Source: RGIG5612 sp045598285
Lineage (GTDB): Bacteria > Bacillota > Clostridia > Lachnospirales > Lachnospiraceae
Assembly: GCA_045598285.1 (NCBI GenBank)
Contig: JAZLLU010000007.1
Coordinates: 19,952-83,951 of the forward strand
Length of the DNA stretch: 64,000 bases
Reading direction: 5' to 3'
Part shown: positions 1 through 9,223 of the stretch, in pieces
How positions within the stretch are numbered: position 1 is the stretch's first letter
Layout of the letters: the number at the start of each line of letters is the position of its first letter
Position numbers and translations under genes: made by a program
Notes under the pieces: model-generated
What the model was told of the DNA's origin: nothing
The model's database searches: none
Seen by the model: the letters and a program-made list of their open reading frames with translations, nothing else

Positions 1-2
1 TC

Positions 3-800
3 AATCACAAATATTTTGATTTGAATATTAAGATGCCACGAAAATTTAATTTGTTTGAAAACAAAATCAGATCGCTCTTAAAGGAATATGCGACTAGAGG
101 AAAAATCGATATGTATATTTCTTATGAAGACTTAAATGAATCTAATTCATCACTTAGGTATAATGCTTCTTTAGCAAAAGAATATTTTGATTATTACAAA
201 CAAATTCAAAATGAATTAGGTGTTGTTGATGATATTAGAACTTCTTCTATTGCTAGATGTCCGGATGTTTTAGTATTAGAAGAGCAAGAAATTAACGAAG
301 ACGAAATGTGGTCGTTTTTAGAAGGCCCTATTAGGGAAGCATTTTCGATGTTCGCTGATTCAAGAGCTAAGGAAGGTGAAAGCCTAAAAGAAAATATTTT
401 AGTTAAGCTTTCAGAGATGACGGAACATGTATCGTTTATAGAAGAGCGCCTTCCATCGATTATTTCTTCTTATAAAGAAAAGTTAATGGAAAATGTTAAA
501 GAGTTTTTAGCTAATAATCAAATTGATGAAGGAAGAATTGCAGCTGAAGTTACAATATATGCTGACAAAATTGCAATTGATGAAGAACTTGTTAGACTTT
601 CTACTCATATTGCGAATATGAAAGATATTTTAGATAAGGGTAAAGAAATTGGTAGAAATTTAGATTTCCTTGCTCAAGAGATGAACAGAGAGTCAAATAC
701 AATTCTTTCTAAATCGAATGATATTGAAATTACTAATCGCGGAATTGAACTTAAGACATGCATTGAAAAAATTAGAGAACAGGTTCAAAATATTGAATAA
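3..800 (+). CDS. yicC: YicC/YloC family endoribonuclease, 5' end cut by window edge
   Basis: The reading frame is already open at base 3 (residues NHKYFDLNIKMPRKF), which matches the family's internal NHRYLD-type motif, so the true start lies upstream and roughly the first 25-30 residues are missing. The C-terminal half carries the conserved block with GRNLDFLAQEMNRE, NTILSKS and an end in EKIREQVQNIE, typical of the DUF1732 domain. YicC proteins are RNases implicated in RNA turnover. It precedes gmk by 11 bases, the usual yicC-gmk order of Firmicutes, although the small remA gene that often lies between them is absent. Assignment is secure; only the N-terminus is unknown. Confidence 0.93.
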   Translation, partial: NHKYFDLNIKMPRKFNLFENKIRSLLKEYATRGKIDMYISYEDLNESNSSLRYNASLAKEYFDYYKQIQNELGVVDDIRTSSIARCPDVLVLEEQEINEDEMWSFLEGPIREAFSMFADSRAKEGESLKENILVKLSEMTEHVSFIEERLPSIISSYKEKLMENVKEFLANNQIDEGRIAAEVTIYADKIAIDEELVRLSTHIANMKDILDKGKEIGRNLDFLAQEMNRESNTILSKSNDIEITNRGIELKTCIEKIREQVQNIE

Positions 801-811
801 AGAGGCGTAAT

Positions 812-1384
812 ATGGAAAAAGGCATTGTTTTAATTGTTTCAGGTTTATCAGGTGCAGGAAAAGGAACTATTTGTAAGAGATTGCTTGCAAAATATCCGAA
901 CTATGTATTTAGCGTTTCTGCAACAACAAGAGCTCCTAGAGAAGGGGAGGTAGATGGAATTGATTATTTCTTCATTACAAAAGATGAATTTGAACAAAAA
1001 ATAAAAGAAGATGCCTTTTTAGAATATAACAATTATGCCGGAAATTATTATGGAACACCTAAAGTCTGGGTAGAAGAGCAACTTAAAGAGGGAAAAAATA
1101 TTATTCTTGAAATTGACTATCATGGGGCTTTTAATGCAAAAGAAAAGATTGATAGAACCACTTTAGTCTTTATTCTTCCTCCTAGCATGGAAGAACTTAA
1201 AAATAGGTTGATTAAAAGGGGTTCTGAAACAGCTGATACTATTGAAGAAAGACTAAAAATTGCTGAAAATGAGCTAAAATTAGTCGATAAATTTGACCAT
1301 AAGATTATTAATGAAAATATTGAAAATTCGGTAGATTTGTTGCATAATATAGTGACGCTTGAAAAAGAAAAATTAGGAGAGTGA
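812..1384 (+). CDS. gmk: Guanylate kinase
   Basis: Cytosolic enzyme phosphorylating GMP to GDP with ATP, feeding GTP and dGTP synthesis. The 190-residue protein has the family's usual size, a P-loop GLSGAGKGT at residues 11-19, the GMP-binding SATTRAPREGEVDGIDYFF segment and the YGTP motif. The ATG follows an AAGAGGCG ribosome-binding site. It sits between yicC and rpoZ, and the rpoZ start is three bases after its stop, so the three are almost certainly co-transcribed. Confidence 0.97.
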   Translation: MEKGIVLIVSGLSGAGKGTICKRLLAKYPNYVFSVSATTRAPREGEVDGIDYFFITKDEFEQKIKEDAFLEYNNYAGNYYGTPKVWVEEQLKEGKNIILEIDYHGAFNAKEKIDRTTLVFILPPSMEELKNRLIKRGSETADTIEERLKIAENELKLVDKFDHKIINENIENSVDLLHNIVTLEKEKLGE

Positions 1385-1387
1385 ATT

Positions 1388-1624
1388 ATGTTACATCCAT
1401 CTTATACTGATTTAATGGACGCAGTTAACGCAGAAATTGAAAATGGTGAACAACCTGTTGTTCAAAGTAGATACTCAATTGTTATGGCAGCTTCTAAAAG
1501 AGCACGCCAGATTGTTGACGGCGCTGAAACTTTAGTAGAAAATCCTTCTGCTAAACCTTTATCAACAGCTGTTGATGAAATTTATTCCCAAAAAGTAACT
1601 ATACTTAATAAAGATGAAGACTAA
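1388..1624 (+). CDS. rpoZ: RNA polymerase omega subunit
   Basis: Small (78-residue) accessory subunit that helps fold and assemble the beta-prime subunit. The sequence shows the omega hallmark: an N-terminal LHPSYTDLM segment, then SRYSIVMAASKRARQI, then KPLSTAVDEI. It follows gmk by three bases and its last 11 bases overlap the start of rimO, implying translational coupling. Family and start (AGGAGAGTGAATT before ATG) are clear. Confidence 0.93.
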   Translation: MLHPSYTDLMDAVNAEIENGEQPVVQSRYSIVMAASKRARQIVDGAETLVENPSAKPLSTAVDEIYSQKVTILNKDED

Positions 1625-2906
1625 ATTATTCTTTGTATCACTTGGCTGTGATAAGAATAAAGTTGATTCAGAAGAGATGCTGGCGTATTTAGATGCTGCC
1701 GGCTTTTCTTTTACTGACGATGAATTGGAAGCAGAAGTTATTGTTATCAATACATGCTGCTTTATTGATGATGCCAAAGAAGAATCTATTGAAACTATTT
1801 TAGAGATGGCTCGTCACAAAGAAGATGGCAATTGCAAAAAATTAGTTGTATCTGGTTGCCTTTCTGAAAGATATAAAGACGAATTGCTTAAAGAACTTCC
1901 TGAAGTTGATGCTTATATTGGTACTTCTAATTTGAGAAAAATTGTTGATGCAGTTGGAAAAGATTCGGAACATGTTTCGCCTGAAAGAAAAAGAATTATT
2001 ACTACTGGTGGGCATTATGAATTCTTAAAAATTGCTGAAGGTTGTAATAAAAGATGTACGTATTGCATTATTCCTTATATTAGAGGTGGATATGTAAGCG
2101 CGCCTATTAAAGATTTACTTTCTGAGGCAAAAGAGCTTGCTAGCCAGGGCGTTAAGGAATTAATTATTGTGGCTCAAGAAACTTCTATTTATGGAAGAGA
2201 TTTATACGGTGAAGATAAACTTCCAGAACTTTTAAGCAAGCTTTGCAAAATAGATGGATTTGAATGGATTAGAGTTTTATATTGTTATCCTGAAGATATT
2301 ACTCGTGAGTTTTTAGAGGTGATGGCCGCTGAACCTAAAATTTGCAATTATATTGATATGCCTATTCAGCATTCTGCTGATAATATTTTAAGAAGAATGG
2401 GAAGGCGTACGAATCATGAAAGCATTATTCAAAAGATTAAATTGGCCAGAGAGATTGTGCCTGATGTTGTTTTAAGAACTTCTTTAATTGCTGGATTTCC
2501 TGGCGAAAGCGAAGAAGATTTTGAAAATTTAAAAGAGTTTATAAGTGAAGTGAAATTTGATCACCTTGGAGTATTTACATATTCGCAGGAGGAAGGCACA
2601 CCGGCTTTTGGTTTTGATGACCAAATCGATGAGAAAATAAAAATTGCTAGAAAAAATAAACTTATGGAAATTCAGGAAGAAATTTCGTATAATAACTTGC
2701 AATCAAAAATTGGAAAAACTTTTGACGTTTTTATTGAAGGAAAGTTATTCGATGAAGACGTCTATATAGGAAGAACTTATATGGACGCACCGGATGTTGA
2801 CGGTTATTTTTATGTTGAATATAATGGCACTTTACACACAGGTGATATTATAAAGGCAAAGGTTTTAGAAAATAGCCAATATGATTTATATGGAGAATTA
2901 GTATGA
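1614..2906 (+). CDS. rimO: Ribosomal protein S12 methylthiotransferase RimO
   Basis: Radical-SAM methylthiotransferase that modifies an aspartate of ribosomal protein S12. The 430-residue chain has the N-terminal UPF0004 domain (SLGCDKNKVDSE with C12, and C48 in INTCCF), the radical-SAM triad C144/C148/C151 in CNKRCTYC, and a C-terminal TRAM-like segment. The KNKVDSE signature separates RimO from the paralogue MiaB, which is at 13.3 kb. The start overlaps the rpoZ 3' end and the stop overlaps the pgsA start by four bases (ATGA). Confidence 0.95.
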   Translation: MKTKLFFVSLGCDKNKVDSEEMLAYLDAAGFSFTDDELEAEVIVINTCCFIDDAKEESIETILEMARHKEDGNCKKLVVSGCLSERYKDELLKELPEVDAYIGTSNLRKIVDAVGKDSEHVSPERKRIITTGGHYEFLKIAEGCNKRCTYCIIPYIRGGYVSAPIKDLLSEAKELASQGVKELIIVAQETSIYGRDLYGEDKLPELLSKLCKIDGFEWIRVLYCYPEDITREFLEVMAAEPKICNYIDMPIQHSADNILRRMGRRTNHESIIQKIKLAREIVPDVVLRTSLIAGFPGESEEDFENLKEFISEVKFDHLGVFTYSQEEGTPAFGFDDQIDEKIKIARKNKLMEIQEEISYNNLQSKIGKTFDVFIEGKLFDEDVYIGRTYMDAPDVDGYFYVEYNGTLHTGDIIKAKVLENSQYDLYGELV

Positions 2907-3466
2907 ATTTACCAAACAAATTAACAATTATAAGAATCATATTAGTACCAGTATTTCTTGTATTTTATTTAATTCCTTTTAGTAAATGGAATTTTCTAAT
3001 TGCAACGGTTGTTTTTATTGTTGCTTCTCTTACAGACTGGCTTGATGGCGCCATTGCTAGAAAACGTAACCTTGTAACTAATTTCGGAAAATTTGCTGAT
3101 CCTTTAGCTGATAAACTTCTTGTTTGCTCAGCTTTTATAGCGTTCGTTTCACTTGAGCAAATGCCTGCATGGATTTGCATTATTATAATCGCAAGAGAAC
3201 TTGCTATTGAGGGATTTAGACTTATATGCGTTGAACAAGGAATTGTTGTTGCAGCGTCAGTTTGGGGAAAAGTAAAAACATGGGCACACATTGTATTTAT
3301 TGTAATGACTTCGCTTAATGTTTCTTATTATCTTGGCGATATTATTCCTGGAGTTTGCGATATTTTTGAGATTGCAAGAATAGTTGTTATGTATATTGCA
3401 CTTGTCCTTACAATTATTTCGTTTGTTGATTATATTTATAAAAACAGACAAGTACTTAAGGCTTAA
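2903..3466 (+). CDS. pgsA: CDP-diacylglycerol--glycerol-3-phosphate 3-phosphatidyltransferase
   Basis: Membrane enzyme making phosphatidylglycerol phosphate from CDP-diacylglycerol and glycerol 3-phosphate. The CDP-alcohol phosphotransferase signature DWLDGAIAR...G...D...D begins at residue 45, and the 187-residue chain contains several hydrophobic segments. It is coupled to rimO by an ATGA overlap. A rho-independent terminator follows, so the yicC-to-pgsA run is probably one operon. The cinA gene often found between pgsA and recA in Firmicutes is missing. Confidence 0.95.
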   Translation: MNLPNKLTIIRIILVPVFLVFYLIPFSKWNFLIATVVFIVASLTDWLDGAIARKRNLVTNFGKFADPLADKLLVCSAFIAFVSLEQMPAWICIIIIARELAIEGFRLICVEQGIVVAASVWGKVKTWAHIVFIVMTSLNVSYYLGDIIPGVCDIFEIARIVVMYIALVLTIISFVDYIYKNRQVLKA

Positions 3467-3499
3467 ATTTTTGACCTGTTAATTTCATTATGGTATTAT

Positions 3500-3533
3500 A
3501 AGAACACGTTAATCGAGCGTGTTCTTGTTTTTT
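3500..3533 (+). terminator. Rho-independent terminator after pgsA
   Basis: Stem AAGAACACG (3500-3508) pairs with CGTGTTCTT (3518-3526) around a nine-base loop and is followed by a T-rich run, ending the yicC-pgsA operon ahead of the recA promoter. Confidence 0.85.
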
Positions 3534-3547
3534 CAAAAATTTTATTG

Positions 3548-3595
3548 TTGACAATGGTGAATAAATATATTATATTAAAAGCGAACATAAGTTCG
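3548..3595 (+). promoter_or_regulatory. recA promoter with LexA (SOS) box
   Basis: TTGACA (3548-3553), a 17-base spacer and TATATT (3571-3576) form a near-consensus vegetative promoter. Directly downstream, near the expected transcription start, lies CGAACATAAGTTCG (3582-3595), a nearly perfect match to the Gram-positive LexA operator CGAAC-N4-GTTCG. LexA bound there would block initiation, so recA is predicted to be SOS-inducible by the LexA encoded at 31.2 kb. Confidence 0.88.
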
Positions 3596-3616
3596 GTTTA
3601 TGTAAAGGAGATATTT

Positions 3617-4774
3617 ATGGTTAATAATGAAAAATTAAAAGCATTAGATGTAGCAATTTCTAAGATAGAAAAAGACCACGGTAAAGGTTCGGTTATGAAA
3701 CTGGGCGATAAAACCGCTTTGGATATTGATGTTATTAAGACCGGTTCTATAAGTCTTGATAAAGCTTTGGGAGTTGGAGGAATTCCTCGTGGAAGAATTA
3801 TTGAGATTTATGGTCCTGAAGCTTCTGGTAAAACTACTTTAGCTTTGCATATTGTTGCTGAAGTTCAAAAGGCTGGTGGTATTGCCGGTTTTATAGATGC
3901 TGAGCATGCACTTGATCCTAAATATGCTGGAGATATTGGTGTTGATGTAGATAATTTATATATTTCTCAGCCTGATTATGGTGAGCAAGGTCTTGATATT
4001 TGTGAGACAATGGTTCGTTCTGGTGCTATGGATATTATTGTAGTTGACTCGGTTGCTGCACTTGTTCCTAAACATGAAATTGAAGGAGAGATGGGCGATG
4101 CTACTGTTGGTGCTCAAGCTAGACTTATGAGCCAGGCATTAAGAAAACTTACTGCAGTTACTTCTAAAACAGGTTGCTCGATTATTTTTATTAATCAACT
4201 TCGTGAAAAAATCGGTGTATTTTATGGACCTTCTGAGACTACTACTGGTGGTCGTGCCCTTAAGTTTTATTCTTCAGTTCGTATTGATGTAAGAAGAATT
4301 GAATCTATTAAACAAGGTGGAGACGTTATAGGTAACAGAGTAAGAGCTAAAGTTGTTAAAAATAAAGTTGCACCTCCTTTCCGTGAGGCTGAATTTGATA
4401 TTATCTTCGGCGAAGGTATTTCTGCTGTTGGTGATATTTTAGACCAGGCTGTTGAATTTGGTATTATTGAAAAGAGTGGCGCTTGGTATGCTTATAATGG
4501 CGAAAAGATTGGTCAAGGTAGAGAAAATGCAAAAGCTTATCTTAAAGCTAATGAAGAATTCTATACGGCTTTAGATGCGGCAGTTCGTTCCAGATTAGGC
4601 TTTGATGGCTATATTGACATGATTAATCTTGAAGATAGTGAAGACGAGCTTAAGGAAGATGCTAAAGAAGAAAAATCTGAAACGAAAGCAAAAAAGTCTA
4701 CTAAATCTACTAAGAAAACTGAAAATTCTAAGAATATGGCAGAAGAAAATCCTGATGATTTAGGGATTGAATAA
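3617..4774 (+). CDS. recA: Recombinase RecA
   Basis: DNA-dependent ATPase that forms filaments on single-stranded DNA, drives homologous strand exchange and stimulates LexA self-cleavage. The 385-residue protein has Walker A GPEASGKT (66-73), the VPKHEIEGEMGDA segment and a charged, Lys/Glu-rich C-terminal tail. I place the start at ATG 3617 because AAGGAG lies seven bases upstream and the product then begins MVNNEKLKALD, as in typical RecA; a longer frame from 3545 would run through the promoter and LexA box. It is monocistronic between its own promoter and a terminator. Confidence 0.97.
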   Translation: MVNNEKLKALDVAISKIEKDHGKGSVMKLGDKTALDIDVIKTGSISLDKALGVGGIPRGRIIEIYGPEASGKTTLALHIVAEVQKAGGIAGFIDAEHALDPKYAGDIGVDVDNLYISQPDYGEQGLDICETMVRSGAMDIIVVDSVAALVPKHEIEGEMGDATVGAQARLMSQALRKLTAVTSKTGCSIIFINQLREKIGVFYGPSETTTGGRALKFYSSVRIDVRRIESIKQGGDVIGNRVRAKVVKNKVAPPFREAEFDIIFGEGISAVGDILDQAVEFGIIEKSGAWYAYNGEKIGQGRENAKAYLKANEEFYTALDAAVRSRLGFDGYIDMINLEDSEDELKEDAKEEKSETKAKKSTKSTKKTENSKNMAEENPDDLGIE

Positions 4775-4846
4775 AAGTTGTAGATTGATTTTAAATTGAA
4801 TTTTATTTATAAAATCAAATGAGCAAAATAGTATTTAATTATTTAT

Positions 4847-4887
4847 AAAAACTGGATGTTGTGAAATTAACATCCAGTTTTATTTTT
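4847..4887. terminator. Bidirectional terminator between recA and the tetR gene
   Basis: AAACTGGATGTT (ending 4860) pairs with AACATCCAGTTT (4869-4880), with A-rich sequence on the left and T-rich sequence on the right, so it can end transcription of the convergent recA and tetR genes. Its right edge touches the tetR stop codon. Confidence 0.85.
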
Positions 4888-5458
4888 AACAAAAATTTCG
4901 AATGAAAGGTGGAAGCATTTGCAAAGAGTATTGTGGTAGTGAGTATGAGCCAGATGATAAGCACCAATCATACATTAATCCTCGCTCAAACATTGCGTAG
5001 GCTTTTACAATGTCATTTGTTGTGAATTCTTTTTTGAATAGTCCTTTTTGCTGAGCTTCTATTGTTACTTGTCTTAATAATTTATAATAGGTACGATTGT
5101 TATCCAAAAGAGAACGCTCGGTTGATATTAATTGAGAACTAAATAATCTTGATAATAAATCTACGGATACTGTGTTTTCAATCATTAAGAATAATTCCTG
5201 ATTCATAAAAATTAGTTTATCAATCGGATCCATGTCGTCGGGCATTGTTTCTTTTAGTTTTTCGTATTTTTCATCAAACAAATATCCAAGGGAAGCTGGA
5301 AGAGAATCTTTACTTTCAAAGTAATGATAAAATGAACCTCTGCTGGCATGAGCTTCAGTTAAAATATCATCAATTGTAGTATTATCATAACCTTGTTCAT
5401 AAAATAATTTCCATGCTGCAGAAACTATTCTACTTTTCGTTTCACTTGTTTTTCCCAT
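4886..5458 (-). CDS. TetR family transcriptional regulator
   Basis: A 190-residue protein with an N-terminal TetR DNA-binding domain (residues about 5-55: KSRIVSAAWKLFYEQGYDNTTIDDI...SRGSFYHYFESKD) and a helical C-terminal ligand or dimer domain without a recognisable signature. It is transcribed divergently from the putP-like symporter gene, 110 bp away, which makes that gene the most likely target. The effector is unknown. Family is certain from the FYHYFxSKD motif; the target is inference. Confidence 0.9.
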   Translation of the reverse strand: MGKTSETKSRIVSAAWKLFYEQGYDNTTIDDILTEAHASRGSFYHYFESKDSLPASLGYLFDEKYEKLKETMPDDMDPIDKLIFMNQELFLMIENTVSVDLLSRLFSSQLISTERSLLDNNRTYYKLLRQVTIEAQQKGLFKKEFTTNDIVKAYAMFERGLMYDWCLSSGSYSLPQYSLQMLPPFIRNFC

Positions 5459-5488
5459 ATTTTCAACCTTTTTTCTATAAATTTTATA

Positions 5489-5505
5489 TAAATGTATATA
5501 CTTTA
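5489..5505. promoter_or_regulatory. Candidate TetR operator in the tetR/putP intergenic region
   Basis: TAAATGTATATACTTTA is a near-palindrome centred on the self-complementary GTATATAC (5494-5501), in the only spacer between the divergent regulator and symporter. TetR proteins usually bind palindromes of this size next to their own gene. The region is very AT-rich, so chance symmetry is possible. Confidence 0.35.
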
Positions 5506-5568
5506 GTTCATATTTTATTCTATTTATATTTATATTACAATATAAAAAAATTTTGGAGGAATAGTAAT

Positions 5569-7026
5569 ATGAATATTACTGAAACAATTGTCTTTATTAT
5601 CTATTTGCTTTGCATGTTAGGTATTGGCATCTTTTTCTTTTTTAAATCTAAGGGATCAGGAGAAAAAGAATATTTTCTTGGTGGAAGAAAAATGGGGCCT
5701 TGGGTTTCAGCTTTGTCTGCTGGTGCTAGCGATATGTCTGCATGGTCTTTGATGGGATTGCCTGCTAGCGTATTTGCTTTAGGTATGGGACAAACATGGA
5801 TTGGCGTAGGACTTCTTATTGGCTATGCATGTTCATGGATTTTTGAAGCGCCTCGTCTAAGACGTTTTACTATTGTCTTTGATGATAGCATAACTATTCC
5901 TCAGTATTTAACTAATAGATTTAAAAGTACAAGTTCTGTAATAAGAATTATTTGCGCTATTTTGTTTTTAGTTGCTTATACTTTGTATGCTGCTTCATCC
6001 ATAAAAGCGTGTGGTACATTGTTTAATGTTGTTACTGGTCTGGATGCAACTTTAGCTATGTATATTGCTGCTGCGATAATTGTTGCCTATACGTTTTTAG
6101 GTGGTTATAGTGCAGTTTGTTGGACTGACTTTTTCCAAGGGTTGCTTATGCTTGCGGCTCTTTTAGCTGCACCTATATTTGCATTATTTATTCTTAATAA
6201 TGGTGGAGGAGTTATGCTTCCTTCTCAGATGCCAGAAGGTTATTGGAATTTCTTTACTGCGGATTGGAGAGAAATCGTTTCTGGTCTAGGATGGGGTTTG
6301 GGTTATTTTGGAATGCCTCATATTATAGTTAGATTTATGTCTATTGATTCAAATAAATCCTTGAAAAAATCTAGAGTTATTGGAATTGTTTGGACTGCAA
6401 TTATTTTAGGATTTGGTTGCGCAGTAGGTGCTATCGGTCATTTACTTTTAGGAGATATTTCAGATTCTTCAACTGTATTTATTCAAGTTGTTAGATCTAT
6501 TTTCCCATCGATTATTTGCGGTATTTTACTTTCTGCTATTTTAGCTGCCGCTATGTCTACTGCAGACAGCCAGCTTTTAGCTGCTAGTTCAGCTTTTAGT
6601 TCAGATATTTATAAACCTGTTTTTAGAAAAAATGCATCAGATAAGGAAATGCTTTGGGCTGGAAGAATTGTTGTTATTATTATTTCTATTGTAGCTGTTT
6701 TGATTGCAAGCAATCCTAATTCAGGAACTATTATGTCGATGGTTGAAAATGCTTGGGGACTTTTTGGTGCTGCTTTTGGTCCTGCCATTGTTTTTTCTCT
6801 ATATTGGAAACGATTCAATATTCAAGGGGCAACAGCAGCAATAATTGCTGGTGGATTAACAGATATTTTATGGCTTATATTCCTTAAAGATATTACTGGA
6901 ATTTATGAAATCGTTCCAGGCTGTATTGTGGGCATTATTGTTGCTATTATTGTTACACTTTGTACAAAAGCTCCAGGCAAAGACGTAGAAGAAATATTTG
7001 ATAAAGCTGTAGCATATGAGGACTAG
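5569..7026 (+). CDS. putP: Sodium:solute symporter, PutP-like (proline)
   Basis: A 485-residue integral membrane transporter of the sodium:solute symporter family, most like the Na+/proline symporter. Near residue 30 it has EKEYFLGGRKMGPWVSALSAGASDMSAWSLMGLP, the PutP signature, and about 12-13 hydrophobic segments follow. The start is ATG 5569, preceded by GGAGG at 5555-5559; the frame is open further upstream but that part is AT-rich promoter DNA. The divergent TetR gene probably controls it. Substrate specificity is inferred from family resemblance only. Confidence 0.9.
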   Translation: MNITETIVFIIYLLCMLGIGIFFFFKSKGSGEKEYFLGGRKMGPWVSALSAGASDMSAWSLMGLPASVFALGMGQTWIGVGLLIGYACSWIFEAPRLRRFTIVFDDSITIPQYLTNRFKSTSSVIRIICAILFLVAYTLYAASSIKACGTLFNVVTGLDATLAMYIAAAIIVAYTFLGGYSAVCWTDFFQGLLMLAALLAAPIFALFILNNGGGVMLPSQMPEGYWNFFTADWREIVSGLGWGLGYFGMPHIIVRFMSIDSNKSLKKSRVIGIVWTAIILGFGCAVGAIGHLLLGDISDSSTVFIQVVRSIFPSIICGILLSAILAAAMSTADSQLLAASSAFSSDIYKPVFRKNASDKEMLWAGRIVVIIISIVAVLIASNPNSGTIMSMVENAWGLFGAAFGPAIVFSLYWKRFNIQGATAAIIAGGLTDILWLIFLKDITGIYEIVPGCIVGIIVAIIVTLCTKAPGKDVEEIFDKAVAYED

Positions 7027-7062
7027 TTTTGCTGCGGAAAAATGAAAATATACTAAAATCTC

Positions 7063-7091
7063 TTGTAAATAGGCCATATTTTTAGTAATAT
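7063..7091 (+). promoter_or_regulatory. Predicted promoter of the EF-G-like gene
   Basis: TTGTAA (7063-7068), 17-base spacer, TAATAT (7086-7091), about 38 bases upstream of the ATG, with a strong GGGAGG ribosome-binding site between. Spacing is ideal but the hexamers are only partial matches. Confidence 0.5.
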
Positions 7092-7129
7092 ATTTCTATA
7101 TGCTTTAAATACATGGGAGGTATTTATTT

Positions 7130-9217
7130 ATGAATGTTTATAAGACAGAAAATATTAGAAATACTGTGTTATTAGGACATGGTGGTTCTGGTAAAACTAC
7201 TTTAGCTGAAGCTATGGCATTATCTACTGGTGTTATCACTAGAATGGGTAATATCAATGACGGCAATACAATTAGTGACTTTGATAAAGAAGAACAAAAA
7301 CGTAAATTCTCTATTAGTTCTACAGTTATTCCTGTTGAATATAATAATGTTAAGGTTAATATTTTAGACACTCCTGGTTATTTCGATTTTATTGGTGCTA
7401 CAGAAGAAGGTCTTTCTGTTGCTGATAGTGCTGTTATCGTAATTAACGCTAAAAGTGGAGTTGAAGTTGGTGCTCATAAAGCTTGGAGATTCTGCGAAAC
7501 TTTTAAGATTCCTAGAACTATTTATGTTTCTGGTATGGATGATGCTAATGCAGATTTTGGCGGCGTTATTGATGCTCTTAAAGGTGAGTTTGGCAATAAG
7601 ATTGCTCCGTTCCAATTTCCTATTAAAAATGGTAATGAATTAGTTGGTTATGTTGATGTTCTTTCTGGAAAAGCTTTCAAATTCAAAGCTGACGGAACTA
7701 TTGAACCTAGCGATGTTCCTTCTGATATTGCTGATAAAGCTTCTGGTTTTAAAGATGCAATGATGGAAAGTGTTGCTGAAACAAGCGAAGAATTAATGGA
7801 AAAATATTTCGGTGGAGAAGAATTCACTGATGATGAAATCGCAACAGCTCTTAAATCAGGCATTAAAGATGGTGATGTTGTTCCTGTTCTTTGTGGTGTT
7901 TCAGTTAAGAATCTTGGACCAAGAGGTGTTCTTGAAACTATTTGTAAATACTTCCCAGCACCAAATAATAGTCCGGTTGTTAAGAAGGGCAAGAACACGA
8001 AAGATGATTCTGAATTTATTTGTGATGTTAATCCAGATAAACCTTTAGCAGCTTATGTATTTAAGACAATCGTTGACCCATTTATTGGTAAATATTCTTT
8101 AGTAAAAGTATTTTCAGGGCTACTTAAAGGTGATGACACTGTTTTTAATGGTGCTACTGATGAAAGCGAAAAGATTTCAAAACTTTATGTAATGCGTGGC
8201 AAGAATGTTGAAGAAGTTAGTGAGCTTGCTGCTGGTGATATCGGTGCTATTGGTAAACTTGATCTTGCTAAGACAGGTGATACTTTATCTAGAAAAGATG
8301 CTCCTATCGTTCTTGATAAATTCGTTATGTCTAAACCTTATACTTACATGAAGTACAACGCTGTTAATAAGGGTGAAGAAGATAAGATTCAGCAAGCTCT
8401 TCAAAAACTTTGTGCTGAAGATCAAACTCTTAAGGTTGTTGCTGATGAAGAAAATAAACAAAGTCTTATTTATGGTATTGGCGATCAACAACTTGATGTT
8501 GTTGTTTCAAAGATGAAAGATAAATATAAAGTTGAAGTTGCTTTGGAAAAACCTGCTTTTGCTTTCCGTGAGACTATTAGAAAGACTTCTGATGTTCAAG
8601 GTAAGCATAAGAAACAATCTGGTGGCCATGGTCAGTACGGTGATGTAAGAATGAGATTTGAGCCTTTAGGTGATACTTCTAAAGCTTATGAGTTTACTGA
8701 AGAAGTTGTTGGTGGTAGTGTTCCTAAGAACTACTTCCCAGCAGTTGAAAAAGGTTTGCAAGAATGCGTTCAAAGAGGACCTTTAGCTAACTATCCTGTT
8801 GTTGGTGTTAAAGCTGTTCTTTATGATGGTTCTTACCACCCTGTAGACTCTAACGAAATGTCATTTAAGATGGCGACAATTTTAGCTTTCAAGAAAGGAT
8901 TTATGGAAGCTGGTCCTGTTCTTTTAGAGCCTATTTCTTCTCTTAAAGTTACTGTTCCAGATAGATTCACTGGTGATGTTATGGGTGACTTAAATAAGAG
9001 AAGAGGTCGTGTACTTGGTTCTAACCCTGTAGATGGTGGCAGAACATGTATTGAAGCTGATATTCCTCAATCAGAACTTTTCGGTTACGGAACAACTCTT
9101 CGTTCTATGACTGGTGGTTTTGGTGATTACGAATATGAATTTTCACGTTATGAGCAAGCTCCTTCGGATGTTCAAGAAAGAGAAGTTGCTGCTCGTCATA
9201 CAGATAGCGAAGAATAA
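7130..9217 (+). CDS. Elongation factor G-like GTPase (EF-G paralogue)
   Basis: A 695-residue five-domain translational GTPase of the EF-G-like subfamily. It keeps G1 (GHGGSGKTT, 16-24) and G3 (DTPGYFDF, starting D80), and has the domain IV/V signatures KHKKQSGGHGQYGDV and MTGGFGDYEYEFSRYEQ. It differs from canonical EF-G: G1 has GHGGSG rather than AHIDAG, G3 has Tyr-Phe in place of His-Val, and the expected G4 NKxD reads VSGMDD. It is therefore probably not the main translocase but a second EF-G with a specialised or unknown ribosomal role. It stands outside any rpsL/rpsG/tuf cluster, which supports this. Confidence 0.88.
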   Translation: MNVYKTENIRNTVLLGHGGSGKTTLAEAMALSTGVITRMGNINDGNTISDFDKEEQKRKFSISSTVIPVEYNNVKVNILDTPGYFDFIGATEEGLSVADSAVIVINAKSGVEVGAHKAWRFCETFKIPRTIYVSGMDDANADFGGVIDALKGEFGNKIAPFQFPIKNGNELVGYVDVLSGKAFKFKADGTIEPSDVPSDIADKASGFKDAMMESVAETSEELMEKYFGGEEFTDDEIATALKSGIKDGDVVPVLCGVSVKNLGPRGVLETICKYFPAPNNSPVVKKGKNTKDDSEFICDVNPDKPLAAYVFKTIVDPFIGKYSLVKVFSGLLKGDDTVFNGATDESEKISKLYVMRGKNVEEVSELAAGDIGAIGKLDLAKTGDTLSRKDAPIVLDKFVMSKPYTYMKYNAVNKGEEDKIQQALQKLCAEDQTLKVVADEENKQSLIYGIGDQQLDVVVSKMKDKYKVEVALEKPAFAFRETIRKTSDVQGKHKKQSGGHGQYGDVRMRFEPLGDTSKAYEFTEEVVGGSVPKNYFPAVEKGLQECVQRGPLANYPVVGVKAVLYDGSYHPVDSNEMSFKMATILAFKKGFMEAGPVLLEPISSLKVTVPDRFTGDVMGDLNKRRGRVLGSNPVDGGRTCIEADIPQSELFGYGTTLRSMTGGFGDYEYEFSRYEQAPSDVQEREVAARHTDSEE

Positions 9218-9223
9218 TTTTTA

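Noticed and set aside
3545..3616. A longer RecA starting at 3545
   Set aside because: It would translate the promoter and LexA box; the ATG at 3617 has a proper ribosome-binding site.
7030..7095. Terminator after putP
   Set aside because: ATATACTAAAA can pair with TTTTTAGTAATAT but the loop is long and the region overlaps the next promoter.
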